64,000 nt of DNA. Origin: CAYTZH01 sp964442285. GTDB taxonomy: Bacteria > Myxococcota_A > UBA9160 > JAFDET01. The DNA lies in the NCBI GenBank assembly GCA_964442285.1, contig CAYTZH010000003.1, positions 122,507-186,506 on the forward strand, given 5' to 3'. This document shows positions 6,222 through 14,339 of this stretch, in pieces. The position numbers were made by a program, and so were the translations under genes. Each line of letters begins with the position of its first letter. Positions within the stretch are counted from its first letter, which is position 1. The notes under the pieces are model-generated. The model was not told the DNA's origin. It saw only the letters and a list, made by a program, of their open reading frames with translations, and made no database searches.

Positions 6222-9038
6222 GTGGTCCCGACACACCCCGGCGCCTCCGAGGTCGCCCCGCTGGAGCTCGTCACCGCCGATCCCGTCTCCCTCGACCTCG
6301 AGGCGGAGCCGCTCGCCCGACTGGTGGCCCGGACCGGTCCGCTCGCGGTCGTCGACCTGGAGACCACGGGGCTCGCCGGGGAGCCCGGATCCGAGCCCAT
6401 CGAGTTCGGCGCCGTGCTGCTCGACCCGGGCGTCGTGAGCGTGACGACGGCCCACTCGCTGATCCGGCCCCGGGCCTCCCTGCCCCGGCCCATCCGCCGC
6501 CTCACGGGTCTGTCCGACGCCGATCTCGAGCCGGCCCCGGTGCTTTCGAGCGTCGCCCCGGCGGTGCGGCAGCTGCTGGCGGGGCGCACGCTCGTGGCCC
6601 ACAACGCGGCCTTCGAGCGCTGGTTCCTGACGCGCTTCGTCTCGCCCCGCCTCGAGTCGGCGCGCTACCTCGATACCCAGGACCTGCTGGCCCTCACCCA
6701 TCCCGACGCGCCGGATCTGCGCCTGGAGACCTTCACCCGCGGGCTGCTCGGCCGCGACGAGCGCCACCGGGCCCTGGAGGACGCCCTCGACACGGTTCGC
6801 GTGATCTCCCGCCTGGGCGTCGGGGCCGGGCGCAACGCGCCCCGCTACGACGTGGCGCGTCGCGCCCTCGAGGTCTACGCGCCCGAGTCGGACTGGCAGG
6901 CGCTCCTCGGCAAGGAGTCCGGTGCCGAATCCGTCGCGCCGCACCCTGCCTACGTCGCGATCGAGCCCAGCGACGTCGCCCCAGTCCCCTTCGACGAGGA
7001 CGCGATCGCGGCCGTGCTCGCCGACGTCGTTCGGTGTCGGCGATTCCTGCCGGGCTACCGCGCCCGCGAGGCCCAGATCGACCTGGCTCGCCGCGTGGTC
7101 CGCAACCTCGCCGGGGGCGGGGTGCTGCTGCTGGAGGGCGGGACCGGCGTGGGCAAGTCGCTGGCCTACCTCGCCGCCGCCATCCCCTTCGCGATCCGGC
7201 ATGCGGAGGACGAGCACGCCCGGCACACCCCCGTGATCCTCTCCACGCGGACGAAGCTCCTGCAGGACCAGCTGCTCCAGAAGGACATCGCGGCGGCCGC
7301 GCGCCTGCTCGGCTACCCGGAGCTGCGCGCCCTCTCGATCAAGGGGCGGGCCAACTACGCCTGCAAGCGCCGTCTCGAGGGCGTCCTGGCCGAGGGCCGC
7401 GAGCCCACCCTGTTCCCGGAGGACCGCATGGCCCACGCGGTGCTGCTCGCCTGCGCCCGCACGCGACCCCATGGCGAGATCGGTTCCCTGCCGCCGGTGC
7501 TGCTGCACCGCTTCCCCGCCCTCTTCGGGCTGCTGCGCCGCTCGGTGGCGGCCCGCGCCCAGCAGTGCACCCGCGAGCAGTGCGCCCACACCCCGGGGTG
7601 TCCGCTGGGGCGGCGACGAGCGGCGCTCGCCGACGCCCACCTGGTGGTGGCCAACCACGACCTCCTGCTGCGCTGGCCCCCCGACTATCCGCCCTTCGCC
7701 CACGTGATCGCCGACGAGGCCCACGAGCTCGCCGGGGTGGCGGATGCCGTCTACGCCCTCGAGGTGGCGCCCGGGGAGGTGCTCGACCGCCTGGACGACG
7801 TCTTCGGCCGGCCCGGCGAGCGCCGCGGCCGTCCGCTGCTCTCGCCCGGCGCGCGCCGCGGCCTCGCCGCCGACGCGGTGGCCTGGCGCCGCGCCCTGGA
7901 TCAGGACCTGATCGCCCTCGGGCGGTCCCTGGCGCCCCACGCGGGGGACTACGGCGAGCTGGAGCTGCCGGACCCGCCCGGTCCGACCTACGAGGGGGCC
8001 GTTCGCGCGGCGGAGGTGGTCTGGCAGCGACTCGAGGCGGTCGTGCGCGAGCTCACGCGGCTCGGGTCCGAGGGGTCGGCAGCCCTGCGCGCCGCCGAGG
8101 AGCTCGGCGACGCGGCCCGGGCGCTGCGCCTGGCGTTCGAGGGGACGGGCGGCCGCGCGGTGGCCGCCTTCGAGCGGGTCGTCCATCCGTGGGACCGCTG
8201 GCGGATGCGGGTGCGTCCGGTCTCTCCCGCCGGGCCCTTCCACGAGCGCTTCCTCTCCGGCCTCGAGAGCTTCGCCGCGGTGTCGGCCAGCCTCTTCGTC
8301 GCGGGCGACGCCTTCCCGTCGGTGGGCCTGCTCGAGCTCGAGGAGCGTCTGCGCGGCGACCTGGACCGGCTCACCCGGCCGAGCCCCTTCGACTACGCGC
8401 GGCACATGCGCGCCCTGGCGCTGGAGCCCGAAGCCGACCTGGTGGAGGAGACCGCGGCCGTGCTCGCCGATCTGGCGCGCGCCCTCGGCGGGCGCACGCT
8501 GGGCCTGTTCACCAGCCTGCGGCGCATGAACCAGGTGGCCGATCTCCTCACCGAGCGCCTGCGCTCCGACGGGCTCGACGTGCTGGTCCCGCGGCGGGCC
8601 GGGGACGACCCCAACGCCCTGGTGGACCGCTTCCGCCGCAGCGGCGGCGCGGTCCTCCTCGGCGCGCGGACCTTCTGGCAGGGGCTCGACATCCCGGGGC
8701 CGGAGCTGCAGGCCCTGGTCATCGAGAAGCTCCCCTTCGACGTTCCCACCCAGCTCGGGAAGCGGCGCGAGGCGCGCTACCGGGAGCTCGGCATCGACGC
8801 CTTCGAGCGCGATACCCTGGGCCGCATGCTGCTGTACCTCAAGCAGATGACCGGCCGCCTGATCCGCAGCGAGGAGGATCGGGGCGTGGTGGTCATCGTG
8901 GAGGCGCGCACCTCGCAGCGCTACTTCGCGCGACTCGACGATGCGTTGCCCCGGGGCGTGCACTTCGAGACGGCGTCGCGTCGCGACCTGCCCGGCGTGC
9001 TGGCCTCCCTGGAACTCGGAGGCGAGGCGGGCCGTTGA
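6222..9038 (+). CDS. dinG: DinG-family helicase with N-terminal DEDDh exonuclease domain
   Basis: About 938 residues. Residues 1-210 form a DnaQ-type 3'-5' exonuclease: Exo I VVDLETTG, Exo II LVAHNAAFE, Exo III HRALEDALD. The rest is an XPD/DinG-like superfamily 2 helicase with Walker A GGTGVGKS, a DEAH box in IADEAHEL, four cysteines fitting an iron-sulfur cluster (YACKRR, then QC, EQC and PGC), motif V FWQGLDIPG and motif VI QMTGRLIRS. It probably unwinds and trims DNA or RNA-DNA structures during repair. The GTG at 6222 sits 5 nt behind a TAGGCT; in-frame ATGs at 6192 and 6114 would add low-complexity sequence, the latter overlapping the opposing gene. The symbol is by family only. Confidence 0.88.
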   Translation: MVPTHPGASEVAPLELVTADPVSLDLEAEPLARLVARTGPLAVVDLETTGLAGEPGSEPIEFGAVLLDPGVVSVTTAHSLIRPRASLPRPIRRLTGLSDADLEPAPVLSSVAPAVRQLLAGRTLVAHNAAFERWFLTRFVSPRLESARYLDTQDLLALTHPDAPDLRLETFTRGLLGRDERHRALEDALDTVRVISRLGVGAGRNAPRYDVARRALEVYAPESDWQALLGKESGAESVAPHPAYVAIEPSDVAPVPFDEDAIAAVLADVVRCRRFLPGYRAREAQIDLARRVVRNLAGGGVLLLEGGTGVGKSLAYLAAAIPFAIRHAEDEHARHTPVILSTRTKLLQDQLLQKDIAAAARLLGYPELRALSIKGRANYACKRRLEGVLAEGREPTLFPEDRMAHAVLLACARTRPHGEIGSLPPVLLHRFPALFGLLRRSVAARAQQCTREQCAHTPGCPLGRRRAALADAHLVVANHDLLLRWPPDYPPFAHVIADEAHELAGVADAVYALEVAPGEVLDRLDDVFGRPGERRGRPLLSPGARRGLAADAVAWRRALDQDLIALGRSLAPHAGDYGELELPDPPGPTYEGAVRAAEVVWQRLEAVVRELTRLGSEGSAALRAAEELGDAARALRLAFEGTGGRAVAAFERVVHPWDRWRMRVRPVSPAGPFHERFLSGLESFAAVSASLFVAGDAFPSVGLLELEERLRGDLDRLTRPSPFDYARHMRALALEPEADLVEETAAVLADLARALGGRTLGLFTSLRRMNQVADLLTERLRSDGLDVLVPRRAGDDPNALVDRFRRSGGAVLLGARTFWQGLDIPGPELQALVIEKLPFDVPTQLGKRREARYRELGIDAFERDTLGRMLLYLKQMTGRLIRSEEDRGVVVIVEARTSQRYFARLDDALPRGVHFETASRRDLPGVLASLELGGEAGR

Positions 9039-9049
9039 CCGTTCCGTGG

Positions 9050-9055
9050 TAGGCT
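9050..9055 (+). promoter_or_regulatory. Leaderless-type -10 (TAGGCT) of the 9062 membrane-protein gene
   Basis: TAGGCT, 6 nt, then GTG. The 11-nt string TAGGCTCGGGC is identical to the one before the DinG-like gene at 6211. Confidence 0.5.
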
Positions 9056-9061
9056 CGGGCC

Positions 9062-9487
9062 GTGGATCTCCGCCTGGCCACCCGGCTCTGGTACGTGCTC
9101 CTCGCAGCCCAAGGGCTCAACGTCGCGCTCGGCCTGGTCGGGCCGTGGCCCCAGGGCGAGGGCTCCTTCGCGCAGCAGGTGCCGGCCTTCGCGCAGGTCC
9201 TGGGCGTGGTGGCCTTCGCCACGATCCTCCTCGCCCGCTTTCTCTGGAGCTTCCTCCACCGCAGGGCCCGGGCGCAGACCGACCCGCAAGCGGCGGCGCA
9301 GGGGCACTTCTCCGCGGCGCTCGTGACCTGGGTCATGGAGGAGAGCGTCTCGATCCACGCCCTGCTGCTGGCGGCCTTCGGCCATCCGGAGCGCACCTGG
9401 CTGCTCTTCAGCGCCCTGGCCTTCGTGGCGTTCCTCAGCCACCGGCCGTCGCTCCTCGAGGAGGTGTCGGCGCGCCCCCCCGTCTGA
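9062..9487 (+). CDS. Hypothetical four-helix integral membrane protein
   Basis: A 141-residue protein with about four hydrophobic segments (near residues 10-27, 43-65, 85-105 and 112-128) and an Arg-rich cytoplasmic loop FLHRRARAQ after the second. No family is recognised. The gene begins with GTG directly downstream of a TAGGCT hexamer without a ribosome-binding site, and only 23 nt separate it from the DinG-like gene, so it is probably transcribed from its own start. No enzymatic motif is visible. Confidence 0.65.
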   Translation: MDLRLATRLWYVLLAAQGLNVALGLVGPWPQGEGSFAQQVPAFAQVLGVVAFATILLARFLWSFLHRRARAQTDPQAAAQGHFSAALVTWVMEESVSIHALLLAAFGHPERTWLLFSALAFVAFLSHRPSLLEEVSARPPV

Positions 9488-9492
9488 CGGTG

Positions 9493-9498
9493 TACCCT
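9493..9498 (+). promoter_or_regulatory. Putative -10 (TACCCT) of the ferredoxin gene
   Basis: TACCCT 28 nt before the ATG; the leader contains GAGGAG. The same hexamer with similar spacing occurs before the gene at 9971. Confidence 0.4.
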
Positions 9499-9526
9499 CC
9501 CCGATGCGTCCGAGCGAGGAGTTTCC

Positions 9527-9868
9527 ATGCCCACCATCCGGTTCGCGGGGCAGTCCATCGCGTGTCCCCAGGGAGCCAATCTGCGGGCGGTCCTGCTGCG
9601 GGCCCGGCTGCCCCTCTACAACGGAGCCGCACGGGCGATCCACTGTCGCGGCTTCGGTACCTGCGGCACCTGCGCCGTGCGCATCGACGGCCCGGTCTCC
9701 GAGCCCACGCGGATCGAGAAGCTGCGCCTGGGGTTTCCGCCCCACGATCGCGAGTCGGGTCTGCGACTGGCGTGTCAGGCGAACGTCCTGGGCGACGTCT
9801 CCGTCACGAAGTACGACGGACTCTGGGGTCAGGGCAGCGACACGGTGGCCGCACCCGACGAGCACTGA
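9527..9868 (+). CDS. [2Fe-2S] ferredoxin, plant-type fold
   Basis: A 113-residue electron carrier. The ligands are visible as HCRGFGTCGTCAV (three cysteines in a C-x5-C-x2-C arrangement) and a fourth in RLACQ near residue 84, the normal plant/adrenodoxin-type pattern. The family's usual beta-grasp start TIRFAGQSIACPQGANL is intact. The ribosome-binding site is GAGGAG. No reductase or oxygenase partner lies next to it, so the redox partner is unknown. Confidence 0.85.
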   Translation: MPTIRFAGQSIACPQGANLRAVLLRARLPLYNGAARAIHCRGFGTCGTCAVRIDGPVSEPTRIEKLRLGFPPHDRESGLRLACQANVLGDVSVTKYDGLWGQGSDTVAAPDEH

Positions 9869-9926
9869 GCGCACCGCTTCCGCGATCGTCCCGGAAAGCG
9901 TCACACGGATGCGCGTCAGCGCGTGG

Positions 9927-9932
9927 TACCCT
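9927..9932 (+). promoter_or_regulatory. Putative -10 (TACCCT) of the 9971 gene
   Basis: TACCCT in GTGGTACCCT, 38 nt upstream of the ATG, with GGAGG in the leader. Confidence 0.4.
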
Positions 9933-9970
9933 CGTGGGCGAGCCGCATGGCACGCGGCCACGGAGGCTTC

Positions 9971-10504
9971 ATGTCCGAGGGAAACCTGCCCGAGGGCCCG
10001 GAGAGCGGGGGCACCGAGATCGCGCCCGCTCAGCTCGAGTACGCCCTGCAGCAGCTTCGCTCCGAGCAGAACCTGCCCATGGGCGTGCTGGTCGGGTTGG
10101 CCGCATCGCTCGTCGGCGCCGGCCTCTGGGCGGGCATTACCGTCGTCACCGGCTACCAGATCGGGTTCATGGCCATCGGCGTCGGCCTGCTGGTGGGCCT
10201 GGCCGTCCGCGTCGCCGGCAAGGGGATCGACAGCGTCTTCGGCGCCTTCGGTGCGCTGCTGGCGTTCCTCGGCTGCGCCGTGGGCAACCTCCTGGCCGTT
10301 TGCGGCATGGTGGCGAGGCAGGAGGGCATGGCGTTCCTGGACGTGGTCTCCCAGCTCACGCCCGCGCTCGCCCAGGAGATGATGGTGGCGACGTTCTCGC
10401 CGATGGATCTGCTCTTCTACGGCCTCGCCATCTACGAGGGCTACAAGCTGTCGTTCCGACAGGTCACGCCGGACGAGCTCGGGACCCTGCTTCCCGGCCA
10501 CTAG
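9971..10504 (+). CDS. Hypothetical membrane protein
   Basis: A 177-residue protein with an acidic soluble N-terminus (MSEGNLPEGPESG), then three hydrophobic segments (MGVLVGLAASLVGAGLWAG, MAIGVGLLVGLAVRVAG and ALLAFLGCAVGNLLAV) and a C-terminal amphipathic part ending in FYGLAIYEGYKLSF. Such a zinc-ribbon-free version of the small 'membrane stalk' proteins is seen in several proteobacteria, but no function is known. The ATG has a good GGAGG; a longer reading from 9923 lacks one. Confidence 0.65.
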   Translation: MSEGNLPEGPESGGTEIAPAQLEYALQQLRSEQNLPMGVLVGLAASLVGAGLWAGITVVTGYQIGFMAIGVGLLVGLAVRVAGKGIDSVFGAFGALLAFLGCAVGNLLAVCGMVARQEGMAFLDVVSQLTPALAQEMMVATFSPMDLLFYGLAIYEGYKLSFRQVTPDELGTLLPGH

Positions 10505-10529
10505 GGGAGCGGGGCGGGCAGGCCGGGAC

Positions 10530-10535
10530 TAGCTT
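10530..10535 (+). promoter_or_regulatory. Leaderless-type -10 (TAGCTT) of the DUF4919-like gene
   Basis: TAGCTT, 7 nt, then the ATG at 10543; no Shine-Dalgarno between. Confidence 0.45.
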
Positions 10536-10542
10536 CTGCGGG

Positions 10543-11163
10543 ATGCGGAAGGCGTCCTGGCCGCTGCCGATCCTGGTGGGCTGCTTGTGGGGCTGTGCGC
10601 TCCTGGGCAAGCCTGACGAGCCCCGGCGGGTGGAGCGCGACGAGCTCACCGACTTCAGCGCGCTGCGCGAGAGCTACGGCGCGCGCGAGGACTTCGTGGA
10701 GCTCTGCGAGCGCGACCGCCCCCTGCGCCGCACCTACGACGCGCTTCGGCGCCGGGACTACGAGCGGGTGCTCGCCCTCTCCACACCGTGGCTCGAGGCC
10801 TGCCCGGTCGACATCGACTTCCACATCTTCCGCGGCCACGCGCTCGTGGGGCTGGGTCGGCTTCCGGATGCGAAGCCCCACTTCGCCTGGCGCAAGGGCC
10901 TGGTGCAGTCGGTGCTCTCGAGCGGCGACGGCAATACGCCGGAGACGGCCTGGCGGGTGATCTCCGTGGGAGAGGAGTACGCCATCCTCCGGGTGCTCGG
11001 CCTGCGCCTCGAGCGCCAGAGCCTGCACGAGGGTCGGATCGACCGGATGGACGTCGTGGACCAGGACGGCCAACCGCAGACGGTGTACTTCGATCCGGCG
11101 CCCCACTTCGAACGCCTGGAGCGGATGCTCCGGGAGGCGGAGGGCGCCGGACCCGCCTCCTGA
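10543..11163 (+). CDS. DUF4919-like lipoprotein
   Basis: A 206-residue protein with a short signal sequence (PLPILVGCLWGCALLG) that probably ends at the lipobox Cys of LWGC. The mature part has the hallmarks of the DUF4919 family: a helical hairpin (DYERVLALSTPWLEACP), the phrase SGDGNTPETAWRVISVGEEY, then LRVLGL and a terminal YFDPAPHFE strand. The family is exported and of unknown role; the helical N-terminal part is TPR-like. The ATG follows a TAGCTT hexamer by 7 nt, suggesting a leaderless message. Confidence 0.75.
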   Translation: MRKASWPLPILVGCLWGCALLGKPDEPRRVERDELTDFSALRESYGAREDFVELCERDRPLRRTYDALRRRDYERVLALSTPWLEACPVDIDFHIFRGHALVGLGRLPDAKPHFAWRKGLVQSVLSSGDGNTPETAWRVISVGEEYAILRVLGLRLERQSLHEGRIDRMDVVDQDGQPQTVYFDPAPHFERLERMLREAEGAGPAS

Positions 11164-11300
11164 GGCCCGCTCACGTCGCCCCGGCGGTCGCCCGATGAGA
11201 CGGCGAGGAGGCCCCGACCTCGTACGCGCCGCCCCGGACGGACCCGGTCGCCCCCGCGCGCCCGCTGCCCGGCCACGCTGCCGGGGACCTCGAAGGCTAC

Positions 11301-11588
11301 GTGGCCGGGCACCTGGACGAGATCCTGCACACCACGTTCCCCGACAAGCCGGACGTGGCCTGGAAGCTCCTCGGCTTCGGCCACCGCGCCGACCTCTTGC
11401 TGGCCGAGGTGGAGCCCCGGAGCGACGAGGTCGGCTACCCGCGTTTCCAGCTGGGCTTCCTGCCGGCGGGCGAGCATCGCGCCCCGGTGGCGACCTGGTG
11501 TCTGGAGGGCGGGAGCTACACCCCGCTGGCGACCGCGCGCGGCGCGCCGAAGGGGCTGCCCCGGGTCCTGGACCTGGCGACGCGCTAG
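11301..11588 (+). CDS. Small hypothetical protein
   Basis: A 95-residue frame from a GTG (VAGHLDEILHTTFPDKPDVAW) with balanced amino-acid composition unlike the Arg/Gly/Pro-rich alternative frames. The frame is open back to 11199 with no ATG, GTG or TTG, and a GAGGAG at 11205 lies too far upstream, so the true start is uncertain and may be a rare codon. No family is recognised. It stands between the DUF4919-like gene and an opposing PilZ gene. Confidence 0.45.
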   Translation: MAGHLDEILHTTFPDKPDVAWKLLGFGHRADLLLAEVEPRSDEVGYPRFQLGFLPAGEHRAPVATWCLEGGSYTPLATARGAPKGLPRVLDLATR

Positions 11589-11599
11589 GCAGGGCCGGC

Positions 11600-12121
11600 T
11601 CAGGACCGGCTGCGCTCCACCTCCAGCACCTCCCAGCCGTCACCCAGCCGCGTCAGCGCCTCGGCCCGCGCCTCCGACTCCGACGGAGCCGCGACCTCCA
11701 GCCAGCGCGAGCGGGGCTTCCCGCACTGCTTGAGGCGCACGCGGTAGCGCGGCCGGGGGGCGATCGGGGTCGCCTCCGGGGTCCGACCCGGCTCGCGCGC
11801 TTCGCGGCTGCTGGCGATTCCCGAGACCAGATCCGCGTAGGCGTCCGGCGTCCCTTGGAGCTGCACGCCGACGCCGCCCTGGGTGACCGACCGCAGCCGG
11901 GCCCCCACGAGGCGGCGCCAGACCACGCGACCGCGGACGGGAATGGTGGCGCCGCCGTCCGGCTCGAGGTCCAGGGCGACCTCGTCCCCCGGCTCGAGGC
12001 CGGCGGCGACCTGGACGAACAGTCCCGAGCGGGAGACGTTCAGCACCATCCCCGACGACGACCGCGCGGAGCTCGCCACCCGACACGGGATCCGCTTCCG
12101 GAAACGCGGCTCGACCTGCAC
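11600..12121 (-). CDS. PilZ-domain protein
   Basis: A 173-residue protein. Residues 1-95 form a PilZ domain: the arginine box RFRKRIP at the start and NVSRSGLFVQ, the (D/N)xSxxG motif, which together bind cyclic di-GMP in this family. The remaining 75 residues contain a small alpha/beta part (PRYRVRLKQCGKPRSRWLEV) that looks like an added sensory or protein-binding unit. It begins at a GTG behind GGAGGAATTCCC. A second PilZ protein lies 1.8 kb away at 13893. Confidence 0.85.
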   Translation of the reverse strand: MQVEPRFRKRIPCRVASSARSSSGMVLNVSRSGLFVQVAAGLEPGDEVALDLEPDGGATIPVRGRVVWRRLVGARLRSVTQGGVGVQLQGTPDAYADLVSGIASSREAREPGRTPEATPIAPRPRYRVRLKQCGKPRSRWLEVAAPSESEARAEALTRLGDGWEVLEVERSRS

Positions 12122-12209
12122 GGGAATTCCTCCGGGAATGGGTGTCGGCGCTGCGGGCCCGGCGCTTGAGCCGGCGTCTGCCGCGCTGGCGTCGCCCGGG
12201 GGCCGCTCC

Positions 12210-12215
12210 TAGGCT
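12210..12215 (+). promoter_or_regulatory. Leaderless-type -10 (TAGGCT) of the cyclotransferase-like gene
   Basis: TAGGCT, 8 nt, then the TTG at 12224; no ribosome-binding site. Confidence 0.4.
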
Positions 12216-12223
12216 CTGCGCCG

Positions 12224-12631
12224 TTGACGTCGCCCCCGGAACACCTGGCGCTGTACGGCTCCCTGATGGCCTCCCTCGGAGGGCTGCGGCGATTCTCCGC
12301 GGATCACGCCCTGGTGTACGGCGGACCGTGCCGGATTCCGGGCCGCCTCTTGGACCTAGGGGACTACCCGGGCCTGGTGGCTGGCGAGGGCCGTGTCCGC
12401 GGCGAGCTCCACCGGCTCCGCGACCCCGCCGTGCTCGCGCCGCTGGACGCCTACGAGGGCTACGACGCCTCGGATCCCGGGGCCTCCCTCTTCCTGCGGG
12501 TGGCCATGACGCTCTGCGAGCCCGCCCTGTCGGCGTGGGTGTACGTCTACAACGGCAACCCGGGCGGACACCCGCAGATCGCGTCCGGGGACTGGCGACA
12601 CCACCTGGCGCTCCGGAGCCGCGGCTCCTAG
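12224..12631 (+). CDS. Gamma-glutamylcyclotransferase-like protein (GGCT/AIG2 fold)
   Basis: A 135-residue protein with the family's substrate loop YGSLM (residues 11-15) and the catalytic glutamate in LDAYEGYD (near residue 83). Family members release 5-oxoproline from gamma-glutamyl amines or peptides. No ATG precedes the YGSLM strand closely enough, and the TTG start sits 8 nt behind a TAGGCT hexamer. The last 15 residues are basic and probably disordered. Confidence 0.8.
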   Translation: MTSPPEHLALYGSLMASLGGLRRFSADHALVYGGPCRIPGRLLDLGDYPGLVAGEGRVRGELHRLRDPAVLAPLDAYEGYDASDPGASLFLRVAMTLCEPALSAWVYVYNGNPGGHPQIASGDWRHHLALRSRGS

Positions 12632-12662
12632 GGCTCCGGCGGGTCGAGCGCGGTCCGTCTGC

Positions 12663-13097
12663 TCAGGTGGCGTCGGGCAGGGCGTAGTCGTGGCGCTCGC
12701 GCGGCTCCCGGGAGAAGTACTCCACGAACTCCCAGTCGTTGCCCTCGGGGTCGTGGAAGTAGACCCGGCGCCGGTGCGGGTGGGCGTTGGGCACCGTGCT
12801 CTCGCGGTAGCCCGCCGTCCGCAGCCGCTCGCGCAGCGCGGCGACGTCGTCCACCTCGAAGCCCAGATGGTTGGTGCCGGGGCGCCCGCCGTAGGGCACC
12901 CAGGGCTCCGCCGGCGCCTCGCGCGCCGACTGGAGCGCCAGGTAGCTCTCGTCGTTGCCCACGTGCAGCCAGCGCGCACCGTTCCAGGTGCAACCCTCGG
13001 CGCGCAGGCGGAAGTCCGGGAAGGCCGTACACAGGAACGTGATCATCGCATCGAGATCGTGCACGGTCAGGTTGGCGTGGTCGAGTCGGGTGGCCAT
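12663..13097 (-). CDS. VOC-family (glyoxalase/dioxygenase-type) protein
   Basis: A 144-residue vicinal-oxygen-chelate protein with paired beta-alpha-beta-beta-beta units. Probable metal ligands are the His of LDHANL near the start, the His of TNHLGFEVDD and the Glu of WEFVEYF; PEGNDWEFVEY is the usual C-terminal strand. The family includes glyoxalase I and extradiol dioxygenases, so the reaction is not assigned. The ATG at 13097 has GAGGAG; a longer reading to 13235 has no such site and would overlap the divergent methyltransferase start. Confidence 0.85.
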   Translation of the reverse strand: MATRLDHANLTVHDLDAMITFLCTAFPDFRLRAEGCTWNGARWLHVGNDESYLALQSAREAPAEPWVPYGGRPGTNHLGFEVDDVAALRERLRTAGYRESTVPNAHPHRRRVYFHDPEGNDWEFVEYFSREPRERHDYALPDAT

Positions 13098-13221
13098 CGG
13101 AGTCTCCTCGTCCCGTGAGGAAACGAGGATCGGCCATGGCGCCGCCCGCGTCGCGCCGCGGGACGAGCTGCCGCCGCGCGGATGATGTGTCGACCGCCTT
13201 CCGGGGTCGACCGTTGGCCGG

Positions 13222-13227
13222 TATGCT
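13222..13227 (+). promoter_or_regulatory. Leaderless-type -10 (TATGCT) of the methyltransferase gene
   Basis: TATGCT, 6 nt, then ATG. The same hexamer with the same 6-nt distance precedes the cyclic-nucleotide sensor gene on the other strand at 15464. Confidence 0.5.
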
Positions 13228-13233
13228 CTCTCC

Positions 13234-13896
13234 ATGACGGAGCGGGCGCTCAGCCATGCCGAGGCGCGGGCGGTCTATGATCGGATCGGGAGCCGCCAGG
13301 ACACCCAGGCCTTCTACGAGGACCAGGCGCTGGCCGTATCCCTGCGTCACGGGCGCTTCGCGGAGGCGCAGCGGGTGTGCGAGCTCGGCTGTGGGACGGG
13401 GCGCTTCGCCGCCACGCTGCTGGATCAGCAACTGCCGCCCGACGCCAGCTACCTGGGCATCGACGTCAGTCCCGAGATGGTCCGCCTCTCCCGGGCGCGG
13501 CTGGCCCGCTTCGGCGATCGCGCCGAGATCCGCCAGAGCGAGGGGCCCATCGTGATCGACGCGCCGGACGGGAGCGTCGACCGCTTCGTCTCCAACTACG
13601 TACTCGATCTCCTCTCGGTCGCGGACATCCGGGCCGCCGTGGCCGAGGCGCGGCGGCTCTTGGCGCCGGGGGGGCTCGCCTGCCTGGTGAGCCTCACCCG
13701 GGGCTGCAGCCCCGTGTCCCGGGCCCTGGTGGGCGTCTGGACGCGGATCCACAGCGCGAACCCCAAGCTGGTGGGCGGCTGCCGACCCGTGGAGCTCCTG
13801 GACTTCCTGCCCGAGGCGGAGTGGGAGCGGGTGCACCACGAGGTGCTCTCGGCCTTCGGCGTGCCCTCGGAGGTGGTGGTCGCCGCGAGGCGCTAG
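13234..13896 (+). CDS. Class I SAM-dependent methyltransferase
   Basis: A 220-residue Rossmann-fold methyltransferase. Motif I is CELGCGTGRFA (near residues 49-59), motif II YLGIDVSPEMV, and the post-motif region reads LLAPGGLACLVSL. The substrate cannot be inferred; neighbours are unrelated. The ATG lies 6 nt downstream of TATGCT without a Shine-Dalgarno sequence. Its stop codon shares a CTAG with the opposing PilZ gene. Confidence 0.85.
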   Translation: MTERALSHAEARAVYDRIGSRQDTQAFYEDQALAVSLRHGRFAEAQRVCELGCGTGRFAATLLDQQLPPDASYLGIDVSPEMVRLSRARLARFGDRAEIRQSEGPIVIDAPDGSVDRFVSNYVLDLLSVADIRAAVAEARRLLAPGGLACLVSLTRGCSPVSRALVGVWTRIHSANPKLVGGCRPVELLDFLPEAEWERVHHEVLSAFGVPSEVVVAARR

Positions 13897-14198
13897 CTCG
13901 CCAGGCGGTCCACGAAGCGCACGTAGCGGGGCGGCGAGTCGAGCAGGCGCACGCCGAAGCCGGGCGTCTGGCCGGGTACGGTCCGGTCGACCGTGGTCCA
14001 CCAGACGATGCCCGCGACCCGGATTCGGCCGCCGTCGGGGCCCGTGAACTCGAGGGTCACCGTCTCGCCGGTCGGCGGGATGCTCGCGGTCCCCACGAAC
14101 AGGCCCTGGTGCCCCACGTTCTCGATCTCGCCGGAGGCCCGGAACGAGCTCGCGGCGAAGCGGGCGGGGAGGGTCGTCCGATACCGCTGCTCTGCCAT
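13893..14198 (-). CDS. Small PilZ-like protein
   Basis: A 101-residue single-domain PilZ protein: arginine-containing start MAEQRYRTTLPARF and a strand-turn NVGHQGLFVG where canonical PilZ has (D/N)xSxxG. The Ser-to-Gly change (NVGHQG) and the RxxxR spacing differ from strong cyclic di-GMP binders, so ligand binding is uncertain. The ATG at 14198 is 6 nt behind GATACT; an in-frame ATG at 14339 would add a low-complexity basic extension reaching the divergent SOUL gene. Confidence 0.7.
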   Translation of the reverse strand: MAEQRYRTTLPARFAASSFRASGEIENVGHQGLFVGTASIPPTGETVTLEFTGPDGGRIRVAGIVWWTTVDRTVPGQTPGFGVRLLDSPPRYVRFVDRLAS

Positions 14199-14204
14199 GC
14201 TCGG

Positions 14205-14210
14205 AGTATC
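14205..14210 (-). promoter_or_regulatory. Leaderless-type -10 (GATACT) of the small PilZ gene
   Basis: GATACT on the minus strand, 6 nt before the ATG at 14198. Confidence 0.4.
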
Positions 14211-14339
14211 GGCCGGTCCCGGGACGGGAGGGTGACTGGGGTCACCACCCCCCGGGCGATGCATCCGGAGCCGCGCCGGCCGCGAACCCTTCCGCGACGG
14301 CGCGTGCCGCGGAAGGTCAGGCGTGCCGCGGGAGGTCAC

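Noticed and set aside
4014..8963. Very long minus-strand open frame of about 1650 codons opposite the ThDP and DinG-like genes
   Set aside because: It reads Arg/Gly/Ala/His-rich text with no family motifs and lies antisense to two well-recognised enzymes; in GC-rich DNA such open antisense frames are expected.
13098..13235. Longer VOC protein starting at 13235
   Set aside because: The added part is not family-like and would overlap the divergent methyltransferase promoter and start; ATG 13097 has GAGGAG.
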